Source: Erythrocercus mccallii
Taxonomy: Eukaryota > Chordata > Aves > Passeriformes > Dicruridae
Assembly: GCA_013397435.1 (NCBI GenBank)
Contig: VZRG01001563.1
Coordinates: 62,001-126,000 of the forward strand
Length of the DNA stretch: 64,000 nt
Direction: 5' to 3'
The translations under genes were made by a program, and so were the position numbers. How positions within the stretch are numbered: position 1 is the first letter of the stretch; every line of letters starts with the position of its first letter. This document shows, piece after piece, positions 51,201 through 64,000 of this stretch. The notes under the pieces are model-generated. The model was not told the DNA's origin. It ran no database searches and saw only the letters and a program-made list of their open reading frames with translations.

Positions 51201-54200
51201 AGTTAATACAGAAAGTAAAGCAAGAATCTGAGGCACTCAGACTAATGCTTGGCTGGACACATGTACCAGGCAACTTTTGGATTTTTGTTCCAACCACAGA
51301 ATAACCTTTGATAATTATGTCCATAAATGCAGAGGTGACAGATCAGATAAAACACAATTTTATGCTCTTAAAAGGGAGAATATATTTTCTGTTTGCAGTA
51401 TTTTAATACTTAGGAAGGAGCTCTTAAGTGACCTTTATTGGTATGGCACTGTCTTGTAGAACTGTTTCTAAATAGTTGTCTCTGCTTCTAAAGAACCATG
51501 CTAAAAGTAGATATCAAAAAAGTTAAACTCACTGAGTGGTTCAGGCAGAAAGTGGGGTTTTAGCATGTACAATTTGAACTTTTGTCAATTTTGTAAATTA
51601 TTCCATTTCACACATATTTGTATTAATTTCTGCAATTCAGCACCCCACACAACGTATGTTTAATGCAGAATTTGTATTTTAACAAATTTGAGTTTCATTT
51701 TTAATTTCTGGGTAATTTTTTTCTTTTACTTTGTATTTCATTAAACGCAAACTCTTACAACTTAAAACTCTTAGGTTTATTCTTCAAGTTATATTTAATG
51801 TTTTAATGCTGGTTTAAACAAGGACAGCAGTGGCATCTGTCAGAGAGATGCTGCCAATAAAATTCAGTGCATTTTTTCCAGCAGAGACTATAAAGAACAT
51901 CTTTGTCTGTAATGTCATTCAGAAACACGGTTGTAAAAGAGGCTCATATTTTCCTGTTTACTCTCACCTTGAGATTTATCATGATGGAAGTTAGTGTCAT
52001 AAGAAAATTCAAGGTTGTTTTCTTCCAAGCACCTCCTGTAAATTGCATTGAGTAGCAGGAGAGAATTGTTTTTAATAGTGCAAGAAACAGGCTAATTTTG
52101 GAAGCATTTCAAATATTCTACCATTGAATATTGTGCATTTCTGTCAAGCATATGGGAGATACTCCTGACTGAAACAGAAGGGCACAATCAAGTTCAGATT
52201 ATTTTTAATGCAGCGGTTAGTGCTTAAACCAATTGTGTTAATAAAAGAACAGGACAATTATGAAAAAACTGTCCTTGCATTTTGTCTCCAACTTCTTGCT
52301 GATGTAAGTCTTCCATAGAAGAGGCACTGTTTAACCTCAAGGAGTAGAAGGTAAAAAGAGAAAGTTGCCCTTTTGTAGTCACCTTTGCTCTAGAGATGGA
52401 ATCACTGAAATGCTTGGAGGGGGACTGGTTCCAGCTGATATGTGTGTCACTTGTTGAGCCCTAGCAAAGGCATACACAGCATATATAGCAGTTTTCCCCT
52501 TTCACCATGTTCTGCCTTCCATTTCTGCATTCATCCTTTGTTGTAACAGACATGTCATGGGTTGGTCTTAGTTTGTGTGTTTGCAAGTAAATGTCTGTAT
52601 GTGAACTTGGTGCCCAAATCACTGCTATAGTCACTGCTGTAGTACCGTCAGGGAAGCTTAAACAGATCCAGCTGCCAAGCTGGTGAGAGCTGAATCTCTC
52701 TATTGACTCTCTCTATGTCCCTCAATCTAAGAGTAGTTAGGGCTCTATTCAGTTAGTAAACATAGGTGCCCTATGGCATTTCAGATGACCTAGGACATCC
52801 ACACAGCTGGGCAGATACAGCCATGACCTGCAGGAGACCCATCTGCTTCTAGAATTGCAGCTGAAGACCAAATGAGCATCTCAACAAATTCACAAGGGCA
52901 TCTTGAAAAGCACAAGGCACCTATGTTCAGGCACCTGAACCAAGATCTTACATTTAGACATCTTAATTTAGATGTCTCGGTCTTGAGCTAAATGCCTGAC
53001 TGCAAAGGATTTTTGAATCTGAGTTACCTTTAATCACTTAGAGAGGTCTGTAAGAATCACATGTTCCTCAGAGGGAGGTAGGGACTCCTCCTGTAGTACC
53101 ACATTATGGAGAGGACCTTTATGGATACTAAATCTTTCCATGTGGAAAGCATTGTTGTTAAGCTTAAGAGGCTAAAGAAATCCAATCACAGAACTGGAGA
53201 ATTAGAGTGGCAATATATAGCTTCATCTGCTCATGCAAAGAGAGGACACTGACTGCTTCTGTTAAACTGGGGATTAGACAAAGTATCAATGTCACAGTTA
53301 TTTTAAACAGTCAATACATTTTTTCAAATTAGATGAATCAGTAAGTGGGAAAACAGATTTTCAGACCATCTTTAGCAGAATACTGTTAACATAATAACCA
53401 ACAGCTAGCAATCCACATATTCTTGGTGAATAAAGGTTTACTGGAGCAAAATGAATAAAAATAGAAAATGTCTATTCAAATTTCAAACAAACACAAGCTT
53501 CTTTTTTTCCATAGGAACTGAGAGACAACTAGCATCTCTGAAAATTAGTTCACTGATTTTGATGACTACATGATTCAGGTACTTCAGCCTATATTATTCT
53601 ATGCTTAGTGGTTTCCATAAAATGCTACCATGGAAATAGAAAAAAGACATGTCTTGGATTCCTAAAAGTGGCAAGATAGACAGTTACTCTGATTAATAAA
53701 CATTTTGGTGGCACAATTCAGTACTTAACCTCTATTTGGTCATGGCTCAGATGGACAAGGAAGTGCACTGGATCTGTTGAATTGTCAAACCATTCTTACT
53801 GCTTTAAGTATCTTCCCATCTCTACCCAGATTTCTTCTCCTGAGCTCTGTTTTAAATCTTGGTAAGTCCCTAAAGGCAGCAGAACCCAAGTTGCAGCCTG
53901 GTTGTGGTTACAGACTTCATCCAGGATCTTTGCTTTACCTGACAGCTGAGAAGTTGTAATCAACCAGCTCTTCACTGGCATGGGTTGTTGAGGTTGTCTT
54001 GCCTCCACTCAGAAATCATAATGGTGTCGTCAGCTTTTTTCACCAGAAAAAAAAAAAGAAAACAGCAACTACTTCCTTTACCTAACTCTTTGCTTCATTT
54101 GTTTCCCAAGAGTAACCATAGTTCAAATGAGGAGGTCAAGTCAGGGTGACCAGTTGTGCCTCACTAAGAGCCCGAAGAACAGCCCGAAGAACAGAAAGGT

Positions 54201-57200
54201 ACCTTGTCTTCCAAGGAAGTTTTTTGGTAGGAGCATTGAAAACTACCTCAGCAGTCATCTGTCTCTATGTGTGAATGAATTCCCAGAACGAGTGACCTCT
54301 CTTCTGAGAGTCTCCCACACAAGTATGTTTCACCTTAATGTATGGTGAGCCAATATGTGCCTTTATGCAACATGTGCTGAAAGCACTCTGGGTTTGGTAA
54401 GAAGAAAATCTCCAGTAGGAGTCATGGTTGTTCCATGAAGCAGGAAAAGCAAGGTCACACAAAGCTCACTGCCTTCTCTCACATCTCAAGAAGATGGAAA
54501 GTAGCCAAACAGATGAGAAACATGTTGTGTGGGAGTGTGCAGCACATTTTCAGGCCATCTTCACAGGTCTCTTGGCCATGGCATGACTGACGTGAGCTTC
54601 ATGCACCCACACCATGGAGCTCTTTTGTGGTCTGAGGAGCACTGTCCACCTTCCATTGTACCTATTTATGGGGACATGGTGAACCTGCTTCATGGTCCGG
54701 CTCAGATCTGATCCTTTCAATAGCAAGGATTTGAAACTTCAGATATTTTCAGAGGCCCAAGGAAGAGAAAGGCTTGGTGCAGTTTTGATATCAGACCTTA
54801 GGAGGAGAGTTACTTCTGGTACATGAGGGGGTGGTGAGACATTTTAAGTAAGTAGTCAGATGTATTTCTGTCTTCTTGAACCTGCACAATGACATTAGAA
54901 GAAAGAGTGTTAGGAGTGTGCTTGAAAAGGGAAGACAAGTTTTTAAAAACTTTCAAAGAAAACAGTCCATACGGAATTCTGAAAGTTAAAAAGAATTGAG
55001 GGAAACTGTAGGAAGGATTTGTGACCTGAAGAGAGAAAACCAAAGGAGGTGAACTTACTTTGCTTTTGAAAGCCAAAGACTATTGCAGAGTGGTTAAAAG
55101 TATTTATAAGAGAAGGATATCAGATAACAGAATGATTTTTAAAGAAATTGCAGGCCATTCCTTAACAACAATATCAAATGGTTGGAGGCTGAAGTTTGAA
55201 AATAAATTGAAGAATTAATTAAACTGCCAGCTAAAATAATTGAAAATAGAGCAATTCCATTTGTTTTCCAGATAAATGACTTTGCAACCAAAAGTTTTGT
55301 CTGTGGAAATGTGGATGGTTTTTATCTATTTTCAGTACAAATATGCTGTTCAATGCCTTTGTGATTCAGCTTTTACTAGCATGGTGCCCTGTTAGCATGA
55401 AGATTACATTTCTCATTACGGTCTGTTGCAAAAAGGTCTCATGATGTATATGGCTTCTCAACAAAAAAAGGGAGAGACAAGTATAATGAAGTATGGAAAT
55501 TAATCAGATTTGATTATGGTGAGTTTGAGCAAATCATACCTCCTGTATTTGGAGTTGTTTTCAGAAGCATTCTGAGAATCAATTACACTGATTTCATGAT
55601 TCAAAATAATTAAAGGGGAGGAAAACATTTTCAAAACAGTTCTGGTTAGTACATGCTAGCTGATTAAGCACATGATTAAGTATCTGTTGCTCAGACCCCT
55701 CTTACATCAAGATTTATCTCTTTAAAATATATATTCACTTAAGAAAAAAACCCTTGTGTTTCTTTCATATACATGAAATTCTGGTTGAATATAAATCCAT
55801 ACTCTTAAAAACTAGGTAAGTAGTCTATCTGATTTTCCTTGAATTAAATTTTAAATAATGGAAAACTGTAGAGTCTCAGATGTAGAAAACTATTGCAAAA
55901 CTTACTAGATTTTTTAAAGATCTACTTATCAATGCCAACTTGTCAAATATGCTTCAGTAAATATAATAAAACAAGTCTTTATGTCTCATGATATTTCAAA
56001 ACTTCACACAAAAAGAGAATGAGGACAGGTCTGCTGAAATTTATGGAGCATTGGTCAATTTGCAAAATAAAAAAGAAAAAAGATAAAGGAAGATAGTAAA
56101 GAAAAGAAAAAGCAAAGTTCCACAGAGAGAAGGGACCAGCAACATGGAAGCCTGGTTAGGTCTTATTTTGCTGAAATTCCTTCCTTTGCACTTCCTTCTT
56201 CGATTTGGTTCCTAGTAATGCTCTAGGTAAAAGTTACACAGATGGCAGAAATCTGCTAAAAGAAGAATTTACTGTCATTCCTCCCATTAATAGATGGGAA
56301 TGTAATATTCATTAAAAAGATTCCAGACTTCAGTCATCCCTCATCCCCTAATGATCATGCAAATTCTCTCACCGAATACATAATAGAACAAAAGAGATCT
56401 GTGCATTAGGAATTATTTCTACAACTTTCTATGGCGTTCATTAAAATGTCATATTTCAAACAACATTTTGCAGAAGTTACTTATCAGATTTGCTTATGGG
56501 ACACATCAGAAAGAGGAGGAAATGGCAGATGTTTCCCTGCAGTTCTGCTTTGTTTTTCTTGGCTTGGCTGGACTTTGATGTGCCACAGGTAAAATCCAGC
56601 ATAAAATATTTATGCTTGGTGTTGAACTTTATTTCTGTGATATAAACAAAGCATCAGGATTTCCTTTAGTATGTGGGAAGATTTCATTAAAATCCTTACA
56701 GACCCAACAAGTAGAAACCAGGAATAAGAGAATCTGTGCTACTTATGCCCACACTCTCTGGAGCAATGACAAGAAGGTATCTTTAGCTGAGGTGCTGATT
56801 TGTAGTGATTTTTTTGTCTTACATTGCTTCACATAATGTTTTTACCCAAAGTAGTACAGATCTCTCTCAAAAAAATTTTTTTTACAATATGCCCTGTCAT
56901 CTGCTCATAGTTATGGACAGTGGTGAGAAAAAGCTGCAGTGAGTTACACTTAAGAGGTAAATACTGACAGAAAGTATCTCAAGTCAAAGTTAGTCTGAGA
57001 AACTGGGCTGCCCATAGGAGGGAAGGATAAGAAGGATGGACATCCAAAATTTAGTTCAATTTAGCCTCCTGTTCTGAATTGCTCTCAGGATGCACTTTCC
57101 CTTGATTACCTGGAGAGCCCACAGACTAAACCTGTAACTTAGATAAGAGGTCTTAAAACTCCTTGCATTGACCAACACCTCTTCTTTCAAGTGCATTTCA

Positions 57201-60200
57201 GCTATTATATGCCTGGAATAGCTGTGAGGAAATCATATATGATTGCTGCTTTCCTTCTGCTGGAAAAACCTAAAATTTAATTTACCATGAAATAGGACCA
57301 TGAGCTTAAATGATAGCTAAAATAGCTGTGAAGCTGCTCAAGCTTTGTCAGAACTGAAAAATCCATGAAATGCCTGAAGGAGGATAGTAAAACAGTAGTC
57401 CTCTGATGGTGTGTCCTTCTGGTCAGTGTACCATGCTCAGGGGTTAGGAAAGCATCACTCAGGTCACATCACACTGGGAACAACCACCCACTTAGAGCTG
57501 ACCTGATTGCTTTAAGAAGACGTCAAGAGCAGTTCAGTGAACAGCAATAATATTTTTAAGGTGAGAAATGCAATGTAAACCCCTTGACCTTGCTGCGCTT
57601 ATCCACCTCTGGGGACTGGAATTTCATTTTCTCTTTGTAACAGCATGAGGGAAAATAACAAGGCAAAGCTCTGGATTCATCTCAGGTGAGGTTCATTTAT
57701 CAGGTGCCAAGTTGCTCTGAAAACAATTCAACTTCTACATAACAGAGAGTCAGTTAGCATTAGATTTTTTGATAACTTTCTGTCAATGTTTGTGAGCACA
57801 AGAACATTTCAATATCAGGGTTTTTCTTTATCTGATTATGACACTATTTAAAAGCGAGCAGGGTTGAGGAGAGGAATACAAAGTCATGCTTGAGTAACTT
57901 TAATCATTAAGAACTTGCTCATTCATAATTGGCTAAAAATCCTCCCATGTTTCAGTTGTTAGTTCAGTGGATTAACAGCACAAGGACACTGACCTGCTGT
58001 GTCTTTTCAGGAGGAACTTGCTGAGTGGAGATCCAGCAGTATTGAGCTCATTATGCATCTTATGCAGGGGAGGATCAATCCTACTTCAGAGAGGGAAGAT
58101 GGAGAGCAGAAAAAGTGAGAAAATTAATGGCAAGGTGCTTTTTGCTTCTTTTTTTTTCTTTTTTTTCCCTATATTTTCTCTAAAGAAAAAAAAGGAATCT
58201 GTGTTAGATCTGAAAGTATGACTAGGTGTAAAACCAGCTTGTGTCATTTTAAGGGAAAACATCACTCTAAGAATTACTTTGGCTTGTCAAAAATTTTGGG
58301 GAGAAAAGAGGATACAACCAAACAAGCAATGGATTTAAACCATATCAGATTTGGGAAGAAATTATCACTGCAAGATTTCTCCAAGAAAGGAAATGCTTTG
58401 CTGAGTAAATGATTTACATTCGCTCCTGGTTTCTACAAGTAATAAAAGAAATCTCATTTTCACCATTTTCTTGCTGCAGTTTAGAAAAATGAAAAATTAT
58501 GACAAGGTTTTTGCTGTGGGACACTAACAGGGCTCCTGTGGATCACCATACTCCTCTGCACCAAGAGCTAAAGCTGAGGAAATAGGTGGCTCTAATCTGG
58601 CATTACCATTACAGGGCTCAAAGAAGTCAGGCTGGTTACTGGCTTCCATCAGCCAGGGCCCTGTACCAGAGATTAATGACCTTATAAAAATTAAACTCAG
58701 AGAGAGTTTGACCAAAGCTCTGCAACTCTAACCAGTTAGATTGCTGTAAAATTTTAGTATAACCACTTGCAGGATCAGAATTTTTAAACTAGAGCCAGCT
58801 GATGAAACAATTCTTCAACTGGTAAATACATTTGTATTAAAATTTTAGAGGACAATTTGATTGCATTTTTTGGAGGGAAGAAGTCCAGCTGGTTTGTTCT
58901 GACAGTGTTAAAATGCTTTTTGTATTTATGTTTAAAATTTTTTCAATAAATTAGATATTGTGCATAGTAGGAAATTTTTTTCCTAATACATGACATTATT
59001 GCAATGAAAAGTTTTTGTTGTTTTTAACTTAAACTATCTGAAATTTTACTGAATGGGAAGTTTCACCATGCTGGCTCTAAATTTTCATTTAAAATTGAGA
59101 ATAATGACAGGGAAGTCACTATTTCCTAGAGAACAACAATAAACCCATGGATTTTCATCCAGGTCTACCACTAACAATGATTGCAGAGAAACTGGGGAGA
59201 AAATTGAAAGAGTTTGGAAAAAGTAAGCAACACTCTCAAAACAATAATATTTTTGACATGATCTTATTAGCAGGCTATCTCATTCTGCTCTGTCAGATGC
59301 TAGGTTGATAATCTAGTGGAAAGTTGCTGTCTGCTAAAGAATAAATTTTCTTGTCTAGTATTTACAGATGTTTTCATCCCTACTGCATATTTTAGGACTT
59401 ATAGCTTGTCCTCAAATCTGAGTAATGCCAACATAAGTCAAGCCTCAAAGAGAATTCCATCCTGGAATTCAATTTCAGTACTTTACTCATCAGTGTTCTT
59501 GGTGCATAGTATGGTGGTGTTCTGCTCTGATGTTGGCATCCAAAAGTTACATGGTCATGTGTAACTCAGACAAAGCGTCATTGTCACAGGAGATAACTGG
59601 ACTCAAAGGATCTACCAAAGGTAGACATTTAACACTGACTTCCATTTAATCAGGAAGACTAAGGTAAGTAAAAACAAATCTGTGATAAAAACAACCTTTG
59701 AAATGTGCTGTGTTTTTTGAGGAAAGTACAAACAACTTTCAAGCAAATCCAGAACAGTTTTCAGGGCAAGAAAAACAATGTCATTGGGTGTCACCCTGGA
59801 GAACAGTTTTACCTGGGTACACAGCAAAGTTCCTGCTCTAAGGAAGGAAACTATGTAGATTTACCAAAGACTGGCATTTTGTACAACAGAACCATGCCAT
59901 CAGGTTATCATAAAGAATTGTGCATTTACTATTTGAGAGACAAAAATGCTATCTACTGGACTTGGTTTCCTTAAGTCTATAAACTAGATTCACAGACTTC
60001 AAAGCTCTAGTTCATCACTTTTGCCTTTTTCACGAGATAAACATGATGATAGAGCTCTGGCCATCTACTGAGTCAGAGAATTTCCTGAGAAAGATTTATA
60101 GGAGGACAGACTCCTTGCACATGTCCACCACAGATGGATTTCTTCTGCTTTCTATATCACTGTTACTCATAGCTACTTTAAACATCACTTGTTTCAGTTT

Positions 60201-60299
60201 TGATGCAAAGACAGTTTTGGATTTCTTCACATACAACCTACAGTTTAATGACAACTCACAACTTTCAGTACTCAAAGGAGGCTTATAAGAAAGATGAGT
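48296..60299. other. About 12 kb intergenic, no gene seen
   Basis: No exon, RNA gene or young repeat recognised. Palindromic motifs at 52925-52977 may mark an old inverted-repeat element. The rest is AT-rich with short random open frames. Confidence 0.55.
52925..52977. repeat. Two adjacent short palindromes
   Basis: GTTCAGG-CA-CCTGAAC (52925-52940) is a perfect inverted repeat with a 2-nt centre. AGACATCT...AGATGTCT (52956-52977) is nearly perfect. They may belong to an old interspersed element. Confidence 0.6.
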
Positions 60300-60590
60300 A
60301 CAAATTTTTAGGAGAGCCTGTTAGGCTACAACAAGAGATAATGGTTTTAACCTAAAAGAGGGACAGTAGATATAAGGAAGGTATTTTTTACAATGAAGAT
60401 GGTAAAACACTGGAACAGATTGCTCAGGGAGGCTGTAGAAGGCCCATCCCTGAAAACATTCTAGGTCAGGCTGGACTGGGCTCTGAGTAACTCGATCTAG
60501 TTGAAGATGTCCCTGCTCATTGCAGAAGGGTTGGAGCTACACAGTCTCTGAAGATCCCTTCTAGTTCAAAACATTCTATGATTCTGTGAA
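60300..60590 (+). mobile_element. CR1 LINE 3' end, plus strand
   Basis: It contains ATAATGGTTTTAACCTAAAA, AAAACACTGGAACAGATTGC, GATCTAGTTGAAGATGTCCC and CTGCTCATTGCAG, and ends AAAACATTCTATGATTCTGT, a well-preserved CR1 3' UTR and terminus. Confidence 0.92.
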
Positions 60591-60615
60591 TTTATCTGAA
60601 TCTTGCTTTTTACCC

Positions 60616-61154
60616 TGTCCTAGGTTAAAATGTATGTGTTCTATCACCATCTTCAGGGGCTGTTAAAAAAACCAGGTGTGGCAGTATCTCCCTTATCTTC
60701 CATTAATGGGCCCATCAATGCTGTGCTGCATGACTCATAGATAACTCTCTCCAGGAGCTCTCTCTGTTAATGGGCCGTCAAATACTCACTGCATGACTCA
60801 TAGAATGATACCAACCCATTGTGAGATGCTCCGCCCAGGGGGAGGAGCCAAGCATTCCCACCTGGATATAAGCTGGGATTTGGGACAGCACAGTGGGGCT
60901 TTTACCCACTGGACTCCCAAAGGACCAGAGCTACCAGACCTTTCCACAGGATTACTGCTTCAATAAGACCACATTCATCTGGACTGCTACCATCACCCTA
61001 ACAGGGTGTCAGGTTGTATTCTGACTCTGTCAGTGGTATTTTTGTACTATTGCATTTATTTTATTTTGCTTTATTTTACTTCTTTCTTTTTCTTTTTAAT
61101 AAATTGTATTACTGACTTGGAGTCTCTCACTGGTTTTGCTTTCAAACCAGTACA
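60616..61154 (+). mobile_element. Solo LTR, same family as 21640-22187
   Basis: A 539-bp LTR from TGTCCTAGGTTAAAATGT to CCAGTACA, with 5-bp target duplications TACCC (60611-60615 and 61155-61159). It has a GC box, TATAA (60867-60871) and AATAAA (61098-61103). No internal viral genes. It inserted just beyond the 3' end of a CR1 copy. Confidence 0.92.
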
Positions 61155-61159
61155 TACCC

Positions 61160-64000
61160 ATTTATATCATTGCACCTCAAAACACTTAGCTAAGAGCTAA
61201 GAAGCAATAGAAACATATAGGAACCACATATGTTTATATGTTTATATGTTTATATGACATGGTCACCACCACCCAGCAGGAAGTGGCAGAGTCTGGCTGC
61301 AGGCAGGTCTGTGTGCAGTTTTCCAAGCAATGCTGCATCCAGTATTTATCTTACTGCTACTCGTGGCTTTTCAGAAAAATCATGAAAATAAGAACAAATA
61401 CCAGAGGATGGAGCATGATATGAAGGCTGTGAGGCTGCCAGAGGTGCTCAGAATTGACCTGAATTGCTCCTGTGGGACAGCAGCTCAAAAGGGGCTGAGT
61501 GTCAGGTGATGAACTGTCTCTAAAATATATTTGCCATGTGGGCACATAACATGGCCTTGCCCTCAGTGCATGTCTTGCAGCTCTGTTTCTAGCTATGATT
61601 TGCAGCCAGTCCATTTTTCGCTCATGTAAGAACTGCAGAATGATTAATATTTCCAAGTGTTTGTCACATCAAGAAGAAACAAATGTGTATTTATATTTGT
61701 ATATAATTTGTATATAATTTGTATATTTGCTTTGTATTTATGGATAAAACTCCTAGGGACCCTCTTCTCTAGCATACAGCTCCAGATATACACAGAAACC
61801 TGGCACAAAAAAGATTTTCTAATTAAGGTGTGCTGTAGCATGCTGTGACAACGAGTGAGTCCCAATAATATTCAGTGACAGAGGTGTTTGGGAAAATGAG
61901 GGACAGCAACCAAACAGCATTTAAGGACTTTGAGAAATGTTTGCACTGAGAGGATGCCACTAATCAGGAGATACTCCCCAGGAATACAGGAGTCCAGAGA
62001 CAACAGGTCATATTTCACATAAGAAATTATTTTCAGCCTTTCTCCAGTCTTGTCAAAGCAAGAAAGAAATAGAGAGGATGGAATTACCTGTGACCCCAAT
62101 AATGTTTGATCTTGGCTGGAAGAACCACAGTGAGCAGTAATCAGTGCTGATGTCAGAAGGCCCCCTGTGAGCTCCAGGGACTGGATTTTCAGGGGGCAGA
62201 TCTCCAGCTCACCGCATTGCAGAGACTCCAGGCAGCTCCCACCAGCCCATCCTGCTCCAAGAGCTCTCCAGCTCTGTTTGGATGATTTCTTTGTGCTGTT
62301 TAATTGCAAGATCTTTCTAGCTCCTCACACACTCCCACACTGTGGGTTCATTATCTAAGCCCTCTCTTTACCCAAATCCTCTGCTCTGAGTAGTCCCACA
62401 CAAAACACACAGTAAACATTTGCAATTGCACCAGAGCTCTTTTTATACTCAAGCCAACAAGCACTCTGTAAAAAAAGCCACACAAAATCTAGTTATGAGT
62501 GGGAAGTTGTGAAATAGGTGTAGCATGAAGAGAAAGGAAAGGAACTGATTTTTTAAGTGTTAGCAGAGAGAAACACCAAACACGGAAGCCTCTATAGCAA
62601 TGAAATTTGCAGCCTAAATCAAGATGTCCACAAAGAGGCAACAGAGATCTTTCTGTTCCTGTGATTGCTGAGGCTGCTATTAGGCCTCCTGCCACTCAGC
62701 AAAGCAACTGCTGTTGTCTTTGGGAGCACCATTTCAGGATCTGCTTCAGTGGCTGTAATTTAATAGTAAAGGCATCGGAGGTTGAAAGTGGGAAGTTGGC
62801 AGGCATGCCTGGGAGAAGAGGGTTTTTTGTGTGCGAATCACTAAACCTCCAAATGCCTTCTGCAACTCTGCTTCCTTCAGTCTTTTTTTTTTTTTTCAGG
62901 AAATGTACAACCTCAACATGTCAAAAATGAGAAGCATGGATAACCAGCCAGTGTTAAAATTACAGAGGTTTATACTGAGGTGCAAAGTCAATTTGAGAAA
63001 AAATAGCCCAAGGAAGCAGAGCCCTTCTTTCTGCCTTCTGCATGGATGCTTCTCTTGTACCAGGCTCTGAACTGCAAGCTATGCAGCTTCATTAAGGATT
63101 TAGGCAGCAAACTTCAGGCTCCAGGGCAGTTTGGTGAAACTCATGGCCTTGTATCCAGGGCTTACAGAGATGCTGTGGCTCAGGTGAGCCACAGCTTGTT
63201 TGCATTCCCTGAGCCCTCAGCGAGCAGGAGCCAGCACAGCTCAGGTCCACCAGCAAAGTGCCAGGCTGTGCAGAGCTGGACCAAAGGCTGGAGCACCTGT
63301 GAGTGACTTAACCAGATTGGGCACTGTCCATGCCAACAATAGCCAAGAGAGCCACACTGGCTCCAAAGGAGTCAGCACTGCTCTGGGTGCTTTATAATTC
63401 ACTACTAAACATCACATGGACAGCAGGATCAATCTCTTCTTCACTGTCTCCTAATTCACATATGAAATTGGCACCATTTTATTGGGCATTTTTCCTTGGT
63501 GACCAAACTTTGGGCATAATTTTCATTTGCCTGTGGACTCTTTGCATCATTCACAGATGTGCAGCAGCTTGGCTGGTCTCTAAGCCCACAGCAAAGGCCA
63601 GTGCAGTGAACTTTTCCTGGTCCTAGGGAATGTCACCCTCTTCACTCTTCCAGTTCTTATTTAAACAAAAGCTCTGGCAAGTCAAGAAAGCACTGATGCT
63701 GCTGAGCCCTCCCAGGCCTCCTCTGTCGGACTGATAGTAATGATGCAATTGATAAATTTTAAAAAAGACAGTGTATCCTGTTGGTGCTATTTGGTGTTTA
63801 ACATATTAGGATGATGTGTCTTGCTAGGTTAAGAACTAAGATGAAGCCTCAGCACTTAGGTGTGATGCCCATGGCAGTTTTAAGCACTGACCTGAATGCA
63901 GGACAGGTCACGAAGGTGAGTTTCCCCATGAACATGGAAGATTAAATTCTCCACTCCTGTGGACAACCACATGAACACATAAATAGAGTGGCTGCTGCTG
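61160..64000. other. Non-coding; nothing recognised
   Basis: It contains short AT tandem repeats (TGTTTATA units at about 61231-61254; TTTGTATATAA units at about 61697-61728) and a T tract at 62882-62897. No gene recognised to the right edge. Confidence 0.5.

Noticed and set aside
61872..62309. 145-codon open frame on the minus strand
   Set aside because: No family similarity; low-information composition.
35900..64000. Search for AARD or other neighbouring genes
   Set aside because: No exon resembling the expected mammalian neighbours was recognised; they probably lie outside the window.

Overview
The window looks like AT-rich nuclear DNA from a bird, probably a songbird. Two things point there: fragments of chicken-repeat-1 (CR1) LINEs with typical avian 3' ends, and solo endogenous-retrovirus LTRs that resemble avian/passerine families. 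No bacterial-style gene density, operons, CRISPR arrays, rRNA or convincing tRNA are visible.

One protein-coding gene can be supported. It is SLC30A8, encoding the zinc transporter ZnT8, on the minus strand from 35330 (start codon) to 14832 (stop codon) in eight coding exons. All splice phases close and the product is 384 residues. Its first coding exon (35251-35330) is too short to stand out as an open frame and was found by matching its phase and its weak similarity to the mammalian ZnT8 N-terminus. Metal-site residues sit at a constant offset from human ZnT8 numbering: +2 before, and +15 after, a 13-residue extension of the histidine-rich loop between TM4 and TM5.

Layout: 1-850, CR1 3' part; 954-1126, 86-bp tandem duplication; about 2480-3140, LTR-like element on the minus strand with a strong hairpin; 3141-13332, no gene seen; 13338-13752, solo LTR with 5-bp target duplication; 14739-35330, SLC30A8 with its poly(A) signal, carrying a second solo LTR in intron 3 (21640-22187) and a CR1 in intron 1. 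Just upstream of the gene lie a CpG cluster and a CTCF-like motif (35519-35720). From 36 to 64 kb there is no recognisable gene, only CR1 fragments (41.7-42.4, 43.3-43.7, 44.8-45.1, 47.9-48.3 and 60.3-60.6 kb) and a third solo LTR (60616-61154) of the same family as the one in intron 3.

No novel multi-gene system was found. The most useful leads are specific to the ZnT8 gene: threonine at the position of the human R325W diabetes variant, an expanded histidine loop, competing splice acceptors at exon 3, a splice-donor-like pentanucleotide array just inside intron 1, and possible promoter-proximal insulation.
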